Source: Bacteroidales bacterium
GTDB taxonomy: Bacteria > Bacteroidota > Bacteroidia > Bacteroidales > UBA12077
DNA: 50,177 nt
Assembly (NCBI GenBank): GCA_019038645.1
Contig: JAHOYT010000052.1
Coordinates: 1 to 50,177 of the forward strand
Direction: 5' to 3'
The position numbers were made by a program, and so were the translations under genes. Under the pieces are notes generated by a model. It had not been told where the DNA came from, ran no database searches, and was given only the letters and a program-made list of their open reading frames with translations. This document shows positions 17,153 through 25,012 of this stretch, piece by piece; the first letter of the stretch is position 1; each line of letters opens with the position of its first letter.

Positions 17153-18091
17153 TTACTCAATTAAGAATTGGGTTGTTCCAATTTCGCCGCCATCCGCAAA
17201 AATATAAACTTCATATGCTCCGGTTAATAATGCGCCGTTGTTATCCCAAAAAATATCAAGATCTATGTTTTTGTTTACATAATCGACAGGGCGTTTTGCA
17301 GAGTAAACAATTTTCTGCCCCTCGAATTCGAATAAATCATCTTCTGATTTAGCCAAAATATAATCATCGGGTCCGGCAATTCGAACATAAATGTCACGTT
17401 CTCCGGCTTCAGCTAAAACATTTGCTTTTATTTGGAAACTAATTTTGATTTTAACAATCTTATTAATTTTATTATTAGGTTTTCCTCTTTTGTTTAATGG
17501 AACAGCTAAAAGATTTTCTGTTGTTAATGTACTTGCAAGCTCAACTTTTCCTGAAAGATCCTTATTTTGTTCTTCAAGTTTATCTTTGGTTTGAGTAACT
17601 TCTTTAATTTCATTTTTTACCAGAATATTTTCAGCTACCAAAGCCTGGTTCATTGTGTTTAATGAATCTATCTGGCGAACATAGCTTTTTGCAACTGCAC
17701 GTAAAGTTCCTAATTCGTTTTGTAATTGCTTAATCTTAACATAGTTTGTTGCCTTTACAGTTTTAATTTCTGCTAACAGATCATCAATTTTTTCTTTTTC
17801 TTCGTTTAGGTGAGAATTTAGCGAATCGTTATCAGTCATTAATGCATCATACTCATCACGTAACTGCAATAAATGTGATTGTAATGAATCCTTTTCCACA
17901 GTTAATGCTGTTTCAATTTCTTCTGTTGTTTGTCTTTGATCAATATACAGCCAGGTTACAACTGCTAAAAGCGCTATAACTAAAAAAAGTATAAATAGTA
18001 ATCCACTTTTATTTTTTTGCGGTGCAACCGGCGCCTGATTATTTGTTTGTTGTTCGTTTTCTAAATCCTGATTTTTGTTTTGATCTTCCAT
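17153..18091 (-). CDS. Single-pass coiled-coil membrane protein, function unknown
   Basis: This 312-residue protein has a short polar Gln/Asn-rich N-terminus (1-28), one membrane segment (about 29-50, GLLFILFLVIALLAVVTWLY), then a long coiled coil (about 52-180) rich in Leu, Glu, Lys and Asn. A compact beta-rich C-terminal domain (about 195-312) has RDIYVRIAGPDDYIL and ends in GTTQFLIE. The layout suggests an inner-membrane anchor with a periplasmic coiled coil and a terminal domain. I do not recognise a named family, although similar proteins are common in Bacteroidota. It has its own promoter and shares a terminator with the APS reductase gene. Confidence 0.8.
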   Translation of the reverse strand: MEDQNKNQDLENEQQTNNQAPVAPQKNKSGLLFILFLVIALLAVVTWLYIDQRQTTEEIETALTVEKDSLQSHLLQLRDEYDALMTDNDSLNSHLNEEKEKIDDLLAEIKTVKATNYVKIKQLQNELGTLRAVAKSYVRQIDSLNTMNQALVAENILVKNEIKEVTQTKDKLEEQNKDLSGKVELASTLTTENLLAVPLNKRGKPNNKINKIVKIKISFQIKANVLAEAGERDIYVRIAGPDDYILAKSEDDLFEFEGQKIVYSAKRPVDYVNKNIDLDIFWDNNGALLTGAYEVYIFADGGEIGTTQFLIE

Positions 18092-18126
18092 TTTTTATTT
18101 AGATTAGGGTTTATTGTTTTGATTTG

Positions 18127-18157
18127 CAAATGTATATTATATTTTCAACATCATCAA
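18127..18157 (-). promoter_or_regulatory. Bacteroidota-type promoter of the coiled-coil protein gene
   Basis: On the minus strand TACATTTG (18127-18134) matches the -7 consensus, and TTG at 18155-18157 lies upstream with a 20-base spacer. The start point would be near 18123, about 32 bases before the ATG. Confidence 0.65.
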
Positions 18158-18199
18158 TACCTGGCTGATAATTAACGAATAAAATCAAATAAAATTATA

Positions 18200-19330
18200 T
18201 TATTCTTCACCTTCTGTTTTTGCCATTAAATAATAAGTTCCTTTAATAACGATTTCCGAACTAAGTAATTCTTTATCCGGATTTCTAATTTCGAAAAAAC
18301 ATCCATATTCAAACCCTTTTTCGATTTTAATCTTCTTAAACGAAAGATCTTTTTTAAGAAAGATAAATGATTCTCCATTTTGATCGACAATTGCTTCAAT
18401 CGGTATGACGAATGCTTCTTTTTCATTAATACTAATGAAAGCACTTACATACATTCCCGGTTTTAGATATTGATTTTTGTTATCAATAATACCTTGTACC
18501 AATGTTGTTCTGTTTGATTTGTCAATTTTTATGCCTGCTCTTTTTACTTTACTTACGAATTGTTTATCATTATTTAAGATATTGAACTGAACTTTTTGCC
18601 CGACTTTTACTTTCGAAATATCTTTTTCAAAAATATTCATGTTGACATTTAATATATTCGAATTGATAATTTCATATACAAAATTTTCGGAGCTTGCATA
18701 TGTTCCGGTGTTAGCATTCAATTGTGATATTGAGCCTTTTATAGGAGCAACAAGTTTAAATTCTTTCACAAAATCACCTTTCTCAATATTTTCTGTATTA
18801 ACACCCAGTAATTCTAATTGCGATTTTAATGATTTATAAGTGGCTTCAGTACTTAAATAATCGGCTTTTGCTTTTTGCATTTTTTTAATTGACGCAGCAT
18901 TTTCTACAGTTAGTTCTCCCTGTCGCTTATATTCTTCTTTGTAGTAATCAGCCTGACTTTTTGCTTCAATATATTGCTGTTGCAAATTAATAAAATCAGA
19001 ATGTTGAAGATAAGCCAGAGTTGCTCCTTTTTCTACAACATCACCCGGATAATAATTAAGCGTTTTAATAAATCCGCCAATAATTGGTGAAACCGTCGCA
19101 ATATTTTCAGGCGGGACCTCAATTGTTCCCGAGCATTCAATAGTTTCCGCTATTTCTTTCTTTTCGATCCTGGCTGTTATTATTTCGGCAAGGTCGATTT
19201 GTTCTGTCGTAAATGCGATGCTTCCTTTTTCAACTGTTTCTTCTTCAGCAACAACGGCATTGCTATTCATATCTTTTGATGAACAAGATATTAAAAAAGC
19301 TAAAAATATAAGGTAAAATGTTTTCTTCAT
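18200..19330 (-). CDS. RND efflux periplasmic adaptor lipoprotein (CusB/CzcB-like)
   Basis: This 376-residue membrane-fusion protein should link the pump encoded just upstream to its outer-membrane part. A lipoprotein signal ends in LISC (Cys16). A barrel-sandwich/lipoyl half (SPIIGGFIKTLNYYPGDVVEKGATLAYL) is followed by a coiled-coil hairpin (about 115-180), the second lipoyl half (KLVAPIKGSISQLNANTGTYA) and a beta-barrel. This is the order seen in CusB/CzcB. It is the second gene of the operon, after the pump-channel fusion, with 141 bases of repeat-bearing sequence between. No His- or Met-rich metal-binding tail is visible, so the metal is not indicated. Confidence 0.9.
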   Translation of the reverse strand: MKKTFYLIFLAFLISCSSKDMNSNAVVAEEETVEKGSIAFTTEQIDLAEIITARIEKKEIAETIECSGTIEVPPENIATVSPIIGGFIKTLNYYPGDVVEKGATLAYLQHSDFINLQQQYIEAKSQADYYKEEYKRQGELTVENAASIKKMQKAKADYLSTEATYKSLKSQLELLGVNTENIEKGDFVKEFKLVAPIKGSISQLNANTGTYASSENFVYEIINSNILNVNMNIFEKDISKVKVGQKVQFNILNNDKQFVSKVKRAGIKIDKSNRTTLVQGIIDNKNQYLKPGMYVSAFISINEKEAFVIPIEAIVDQNGESFIFLKKDLSFKKIKIEKGFEYGCFFEIRNPDKELLSSEIVIKGTYYLMAKTEGEE

Positions 19331-19368
19331 GGTATTTATGAATTTTTAATATTTATATCTACAAATTA

Positions 19369-19443
19369 AAAAGTTGTCCACCTTTCGACAGGCTCAAGAT
19401 GACAACTTTATATTAAACAATATGTCACACTAATCTTGTCGAA
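19369..19443. repeat. Nested imperfect inverted repeats between pump and adaptor genes
   Basis: A perfect 9-bp pair AAAGTTGTC/GACAACTTT (19370-19378 with 19401-19409) encloses TTCGACAGGCTCAAGATGACA (19384-19404 includes its end). A related copy in inverse orientation occupies 19423-19443 (about 15 of 21 positions complementary). On the minus strand the first hairpin is followed by a T-rich run. It may be an interspersed palindromic repeat or an internal attenuator in the efflux operon. Confidence 0.6.
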
Positions 19444-19471
19444 GTGTTCTCTTATTTGACAATTAAATTTC

Positions 19472-22400
19472 CTATTTAACATAAAATTCAAGTTTTATTG
19501 CTTTTTCGTTGTAATTATATAAAGTTTCCAGATATCCGGATTTGATTTCCTGTGCTGCTCTTATGCTCTGCAAAAATTCTAAATATTCAATTTCCTCCTT
19601 TTCAAATTGAATTTGAGCAGTCATTGTTAAAAGCTTAGCTTTTTTTAAAGCATTTTCGTGATAATAAATCAATTCATTTTGTATTTGATCTAATTGAACA
19701 ACCAGATTTTCGATTTCTTTTTCAAGATTAAATTTCTGATATTCAAGAATATTTAACGCTTTCTCTTTTCCGATTTTTGCTTCCTGTACTTTTGCATTTT
19801 GTGGTAAAAACCAAATTGGCATTCTTAGTCCAACAGTCCAGCCTGTGAAACCACCCACATGATCAATTTGCTGATTAAAATATCCGGCAGATAGTTCAGG
19901 AAAATAACGTGATCGTTCTATATTAAATTTCACGTTTTCAATTGCATGTAGATTTTCGTAATAATTTAACAAAACCGACGAGCTAAATCTTGCTGTCGGA
20001 TCAATTCCTGCCGGCAATTGATAAATTGTTAGGGAATCCGGGTCAGGAATAAAATCACCATCCGTATTCATAATCTGTTTTAGATTGTTTTCGGCAATGA
20101 TTAATTCTTCGGTGATTTTCAACAAACTATTTTTACTTGCCGCGTATTCTGTTTCGGCCAGAGTTTGTTCCAACAAATTTGATTCTCCCAGTTCGTATTT
20201 AAGCTGTGCAATTCTCACAAACTCTTTGTATAGTCCGGCTTGTTCCTGCTTTATTTTAAACTTATTAATAAGGAAAATCCACTTGTAAAACGCTATTTTG
20301 GTTTTAGCAATAAGTTCTTTTTTAATAATCAATTGTTCTTTTTCGCTCAGGGCAATGTTTTGGTTTACCAATTTTCCGGATTGATAATGAGTTAGAAGAG
20401 AGCCAAAGTTCTGATTAATCTCAAATGAGTGATCAATCAAATCTGAATTTATTTGTCCTTGCTGGTAAGAAAATTCTGTTGGTTCGAAATTAAGAATTCC
20501 TTGTTTTTGTTTTTTCGCCGATTCTATGTCGAGTTTTGCATTTTGTAGAACAGGATTGTTTTTTTGTGTAAAACCAACAGCTTGTTCTAACGTAATTTTT
20601 TGTGGTTCGCTTGCCGGGTTTTGAGCAAATACAGCTAAAGATCCACTAAAAGCAATTAACAAAATGATTGATTTTACAACTTTAGGTATTTTTTTTAATC
20701 GAAATGAATTTTCAGAATTGAAAATCGCATAAAGCAGTGGTAACATTAACATGGTTAACAAAGTTGAAGTGACAAGTCCTCCGATTACAACAGTTGCTAA
20801 GGGGCGCTGCACCTCTGCGCCCGCTGATGTAGAAATTGCCATTGGTAAAAAGCCAAGAGCAGCAGCAGCAGCAGTTAGCAATACAGGCCGAAGCCTTTCT
20901 TTAGTAGCCTTAAGGACAAGTTTTCGCATATCTGTCATACCGGATTCTTTCAGCTCTTTTAAGTACTCTATTAGTACAATTCCATTTAAAACAGCTACAC
21001 CGAATAATGCAATAAAACCAATTCCTGCTGATACGCTAAAGGGCATTCCTCTTAACCATAAAAAGAAAACACCACCAACAGCAGATAACGGAACTGCAGT
21101 GAAAATAAGAGCTGCATCTTTTAAGGATTTAAAAGTAAAATGTAAGAATATAAAAATTAGTAAAAGAGCAATCGGAACCGCAAGCTGTAATCTTTGAGTA
21201 GCATTTTTTAGATTTTCAAATTGTCCGCCGTAAGTGATATAGTTACCTGGTTCCAGCACAACATCTTTATCAAGCTTTGCCTGAATATCTTTAATAACCG
21301 ATTCCAGATCACGGTTACGAACGTTTATGCCCACAACAACTCTGCGGTGTGTGTTTTCTCTGGAAATTTTAGCAGGTCCATAAGTATAATTAATGTCGGC
21401 CAGCTCATTTAATGGAATCTGATTTCCATTGAGTAAGCCAATATTTAGTTGCCTCATGTTTTTAATGTCAGTGCGAAAAGGGCTTTGAAATCTTACTGCC
21501 AGATCAAATCGCTTTTCTCCTTCAAATACACTTCCGGCTACCTGGCCACCAAAGGCCATAGCTAATTGTTGATTAAGCTCTTCTATATTTAATCCGTAAT
21601 AAGCAATTTTGTCGCGTTTATATTTTACACTTATTTGTGGCAAACCGGCTGTTTTTTCTAAAATAATGTCAGCAGCACCTGGAATATCTTCAATTAATTT
21701 TTTTATCTCTATGGCTTTTTGGTTTAGATATTCTAAATCTTCACCAAAAATTTTCACAGCTATATCAGATCTTACACCGGTAATTAATTCATTAAAACGC
21801 ATTTCAATGGGTTGAGTAAACTCATAGTCAATACCAGGAATAACCATAAGTGCTTCCTTAAATTTATCTGCCAGCTCTTCTTTGCTTTTAGCTGCAACCC
21901 ATTCACTTTTTGGATTTAATTTAATTATCATATCTATTTCTTCCATCGACATGGGGTCGGTAGGTACTTCTGCTGCACCAATACGACAAACAATCTGATC
22001 AACCTCCACAAAATTTTCTATAAGGATTTGTTCCATTTGTGTAGTAAGTTCAATTGTTTTTGTCAATGAAGTTCCGGTTGGTAAAACAGGCTGAATCACG
22101 AAATCACCTTCGTCAAGTGTAGGAACAAACTCGCCACCCATTCTTGAAAAAAGAACCCCGGTAAAAATAAGCGAAGAAATAGCCAATACAATTATAACTG
22201 ATTTATGATCGAATGACCATTTTATTACCGGACAATAGGAACGGTAAGCTATTTTCATAATCCATTTGGAAATACTTTTTTTATTTTCTTTTTCGGGCTT
22301 TAAAAATAGCGAAGCGGCAACAGGCAACCAGGTTAATCCCAGTACCATTGCGCCAATAATGGCAAAACTAAAAGATAGCGCCATAGGACGAAACATTTTA

Positions 22401-23824
22401 CCTTCAACGCCGGTTAATGTAAGAATTGGAATTAGCACAACCAGAATAATTATTTGACCAAATATGGCTGAATTTATCATTTTTGAAGCACCCTGAAATG
22501 TTATCTTATCAATAAGTGTTTGCCGTTGTTTACCACTTGAAATATCATAGTCAGCCTTGCCGGCCGTTATCCGGATGGCAATAAATTCAACAATTATTAC
22601 CGCTCCATCGATAATAATACCAAAATCCAGCGCACCCAAACTCATCAGGTTAGCATCGATACCAAAAATGTACATCAAAGAAATTGTAAAGAGCAGTGCA
22701 AGTGGAATCATGGATGCTATAACCAATGCAGAACGAATGTTTCCGAGCAATAGTACTACAATTAATATAACTATTAAACATCCTAAAATCAGATTTTCAG
22801 CTACTGTAAATGATGTCTTACCAATTAATTCGCTTCTCTCGAGTATTGGGTTAATAAAAATTCCTTCGGGCAAACTTTTTTGAACTTCATCAACACGTTT
22901 TTTTACTTCATTAATTACTTTTTTAGAATTGGCATCTTTAAGCATCATGATTTGACCAAGCACCTTTTCTCCCTCGCCATTGGCAGTTATAGCACCATAA
23001 CGGTTTGCGTGTCCAAAGCGTACAACGGCTATATCACGTATCATAAGCGGAACTCCATTGTTGTTTTTAACAACGATAGAGCCAATATCTTCAATTGATT
23101 TCACCATTCCGTCGCCTCGAATAAAATAGCTTTTATTTTGTTTTTCGATATATGCACCTCCGGCAACACTGTTATTTTTACTAATTGCATCAAAAACTTC
23201 AAGAAGCGTAATGTTTAAACTTTTTAGCTGTATCGGGTTAATCGCAATTTCATATTGTTTAAGAAATCCTCCCCAGGTGTTTACCTCTACTACGCCGGGG
23301 ATTCCGGACAACTGCCTTTTTACAATCCAGTCCTGAATTGTTCGTAGTTCCATTGGCGAATAGCGATCTTCATAACCTGGCTTTGTGTCAAGAATATACT
23401 GGTATATTTCGCCTAAACCAGTTGTTATTGGGCCCATTTCCGGAACGCCAAATCCTTCAGGGATATTTGCAGCAGCATTTTTTATTTTTTCTGCAATGAG
23501 TTGCCGTGGTAAATAAGTTCCTATATTATCTTCAAATACAATGGTTACTACAGATAAACCAAATTTTGAAATAGATCTGATTTCTGTCACTCCAGGCAAA
23601 TTTGCCATTTCAAGCTCCACCGGATATGTAATAAATTGTTCAACATCCTGAGTTGATAGATTTCCCGAAGTAGTAATTACTTGTACCTGATTATTGGTAA
23701 TGTCGGGGACAGCACCTACCGGAATTTGAAAAACTGAGAACAACCCGAAAGCAGCGATAGTCAAAGTGAAAAGTATAACAATCAGTTTGTTTTTTATGCT
23801 GAAGTTGATTATTTGGTTAATCAT
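19472..23824 (-). CDS. Heavy-metal RND pump (CusA/CzcA) fused to a TolC-type channel
   Basis: This 1450-residue protein joins two components of a tripartite metal-efflux system. Residues 1 to about 1040 are a complete HME-family RND transporter with twelve expected membrane segments. The proton-relay acids of CzcA are present in TM4 as Asp400, Asp406 and Glu413 (DFGIIIDGAVIIVE). Residues about 1068-1450 are an outer-membrane-factor (TolC/CzcC) module with typical coiled-coil helices. At the joint lies a basic-hydrophobic segment ending VFAQ (cleavage point 1067/1068) that looks like a signal peptide. Pump-channel fusions of this size occur in Bacteroidota. The separate adaptor follows in the same operon. 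Substrate is probably a divalent or monovalent heavy metal; which one is not readable. Confidence 0.93.
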   Translation of the reverse strand: MINQIINFSIKNKLIVILFTLTIAAFGLFSVFQIPVGAVPDITNNQVQVITTSGNLSTQDVEQFITYPVELEMANLPGVTEIRSISKFGLSVVTIVFEDNIGTYLPRQLIAEKIKNAAANIPEGFGVPEMGPITTGLGEIYQYILDTKPGYEDRYSPMELRTIQDWIVKRQLSGIPGVVEVNTWGGFLKQYEIAINPIQLKSLNITLLEVFDAISKNNSVAGGAYIEKQNKSYFIRGDGMVKSIEDIGSIVVKNNNGVPLMIRDIAVVRFGHANRYGAITANGEGEKVLGQIMMLKDANSKKVINEVKKRVDEVQKSLPEGIFINPILERSELIGKTSFTVAENLILGCLIVILIVVLLLGNIRSALVIASMIPLALLFTISLMYIFGIDANLMSLGALDFGIIIDGAVIIVEFIAIRITAGKADYDISSGKQRQTLIDKITFQGASKMINSAIFGQIIILVVLIPILTLTGVEGKMFRPMALSFSFAIIGAMVLGLTWLPVAASLFLKPEKENKKSISKWIMKIAYRSYCPVIKWSFDHKSVIIVLAISSLIFTGVLFSRMGGEFVPTLDEGDFVIQPVLPTGTSLTKTIELTTQMEQILIENFVEVDQIVCRIGAAEVPTDPMSMEEIDMIIKLNPKSEWVAAKSKEELADKFKEALMVIPGIDYEFTQPIEMRFNELITGVRSDIAVKIFGEDLEYLNQKAIEIKKLIEDIPGAADIILEKTAGLPQISVKYKRDKIAYYGLNIEELNQQLAMAFGGQVAGSVFEGEKRFDLAVRFQSPFRTDIKNMRQLNIGLLNGNQIPLNELADINYTYGPAKISRENTHRRVVVGINVRNRDLESVIKDIQAKLDKDVVLEPGNYITYGGQFENLKNATQRLQLAVPIALLLIFIFLHFTFKSLKDAALIFTAVPLSAVGGVFFLWLRGMPFSVSAGIGFIALFGVAVLNGIVLIEYLKELKESGMTDMRKLVLKATKERLRPVLLTAAAAALGFLPMAISTSAGAEVQRPLATVVIGGLVTSTLLTMLMLPLLYAIFNSENSFRLKKIPKVVKSIILLIAFSGSLAVFAQNPASEPQKITLEQAVGFTQKNNPVLQNAKLDIESAKKQKQGILNFEPTEFSYQQGQINSDLIDHSFEINQNFGSLLTHYQSGKLVNQNIALSEKEQLIIKKELIAKTKIAFYKWIFLINKFKIKQEQAGLYKEFVRIAQLKYELGESNLLEQTLAETEYAASKNSLLKITEELIIAENNLKQIMNTDGDFIPDPDSLTIYQLPAGIDPTARFSSSVLLNYYENLHAIENVKFNIERSRYFPELSAGYFNQQIDHVGGFTGWTVGLRMPIWFLPQNAKVQEAKIGKEKALNILEYQKFNLEKEIENLVVQLDQIQNELIYYHENALKKAKLLTMTAQIQFEKEEIEYLEFLQSIRAAQEIKSGYLETLYNYNEKAIKLEFYVK

Positions 23825-23841
23825 GAGTAATAAATTACAGT

Positions 23842-23887
23842 TAAGAATTCTAAATTTAAGATATTTTTTTATCTTAATGAATTCTTA
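23842..23887 (-). promoter_or_regulatory. Long hairpin in the leader of the metal-efflux operon
   Basis: Two nested perfect arms pair: TAAGAATTC (23842-23850) with GAATTCTTA (23879-23887), and TTAAGATA (23856-23863) with TATCTTAA (23870-23877), giving a bulged stem of 17 pairs with a six-base loop. It ends 17 bases before the start codon of the pump gene. It may control translation or early termination, or be bound as DNA by a regulator. Confidence 0.55.
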
Positions 23888-24036
23888 TACTCAATCCGAA
23901 TCGCAAAATGTTCAATGTGAAAAAAAGACCTGAAGGTACTGTTTTATGAGTTGTTACTGCATATTAAATGCATCGGATATTCCTGTCCGGTCAGGCATGT
24001 AAAAATGCATAAGAGTACGCGAAAAATGTATATGTG

Positions 24037-24834
24037 CTATTTTATGTCTGGTTGTTGCTTTAAACTTCGGAATAAAAAAACCAAACCAAGAAGAACAAAG
24101 GGGATGCTTAGCCATTGTCCCATATTTAAAGTCATTCCTTGCTCAAAATCAACCTGAGCCTCTTTTATAAATTCAATAAAAAATCTAACAGAGAACAGAA
24201 GAGCGAAAAATAAACCAAAAATTAATCCTTGTTTAACCTGAACTCCTTTTTTACGGTAGATGAAATAAAGAAGGACAAAAATTAAAAGATATGATAATGC
24301 TTCATAAATTTGGGTTGGATGCTTTGGGAATACTTCGCCGGTTCGAATAAAAATAAACCCCCACGGTAAGCTTGTTTCGATACCATAAATTTCAGAATTC
24401 ATTAAATTTCCCATTCTTATAAAAAATCCAGCCAGAGCAACAACAATTGCTATTCTATCCAAAATCCATAAATATGGTTTTTTGTTCTTTTTCGAAAAGT
24501 AATATAGCGAGAGCAGAATACCTATGGCTGCACCATGACTTGCCAGACCTCCCCTCCAGATTTTAAGTATTTCAAGTGGATTACTTAAATAATATTCGGG
24601 TTCATAAAATAAACAATGTCCTAATCGTGCTCCCAGTACAGTTCCAATTGCCATATAAACTGTTAATTTATCTAATAGCTCAACTGTTAATCCTTCTTTT
24701 TTAAAGATTTTTTGCATGATAATATATCCGAAAAAGAAAGAAGCGGCAAAAAGAATACCGTAATATCTAATGGATAAACCCCAAAAACCAACAATTTCGG
24801 GGTCAATATTCCAGTTTATATAATTTAGTAGCAT
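24037..24834 (-). CDS. lgt: Prolipoprotein diacylglyceryl transferase
   Basis: This 265-residue inner-membrane enzyme transfers diacylglycerol from phosphatidylglycerol to the lipobox Cys of prolipoproteins, the first step of lipoprotein maturation. About seven membrane segments are visible. Signature elements are GARLGHCLFYEPEYYL, GGLASHGAAIGI and the Lgt signature RMGNLMNSEIYG. The start ATG at 24834 gives MLLNYINWNIDPEI, a typical N-terminus. Several substrates are encoded in the window (two efflux adaptors, the DUF4296 and Big_5 proteins). The gene is monocistronic. Confidence 0.96.
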   Translation of the reverse strand: MLLNYINWNIDPEIVGFWGLSIRYYGILFAASFFFGYIIMQKIFKKEGLTVELLDKLTVYMAIGTVLGARLGHCLFYEPEYYLSNPLEILKIWRGGLASHGAAIGILLSLYYFSKKNKKPYLWILDRIAIVVALAGFFIRMGNLMNSEIYGIETSLPWGFIFIRTGEVFPKHPTQIYEALSYLLIFVLLYFIYRKKGVQVKQGLIFGLFFALLFSVRFFIEFIKEAQVDFEQGMTLNMGQWLSIPFVLLGLVFLFRSLKQQPDIK

Positions 24835-24857
24835 TTCTGAATATTTTATGTAAAGTA

Positions 24858-24865
24858 CAAATGTA
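24858..24865 (-). promoter_or_regulatory. Predicted -7 box for lgt
   Basis: On the minus strand TACATTTG matches TAnnTTTG and would start transcription about 20 bases before the lgt ATG. The -33 element is not clear. Confidence 0.42.
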
Positions 24866-24980
24866 TAATTTTTTTAAGTTGGTCTAAGAATTAAAGTTTA
24901 GTAATTTGTTATATTATGTTAAAATTAAGGGAAACAGATTAATTTGTTAATCATTGGGCACAATTGTTAAAATAAACTTT

Positions 24981-24988
24981 TAAGTTTG
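24981..24988 (+). promoter_or_regulatory. Predicted -7 box for the Big_5 lipoprotein gene
   Basis: TAAGTTTG matches TAnnTTTG, 24 bases upstream of the ATG at 25013. It overlaps a small palindrome, AAACTT-TT-AAGTTT, at 24974-24987. An upstream ATTG lies 24 bases away, longer than the usual spacer. Confidence 0.42.
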
Positions 24989-25012
24989 TAACAGATAATT
25001 TATTGATCAGGA

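Noticed and set aside
22557-22883. Plus-strand open frame opposite the metal pump gene
   Set aside because: It lies wholly inside the pump gene on the other strand, encodes Ile/Ser-rich sequence with no recognisable family, and is a shadow.
23982-23995. CCTG-CCGG-CAGG near-palindrome in the gap between lgt and the metal pump gene
   Set aside because: Twelve of fourteen positions match, but no T-run or promoter link gives it a role.
23951-24157. Small plus-strand open frame reaching into lgt
   Set aside because: Half of it is antisense to lgt; the rest has no family resemblance or promoter.
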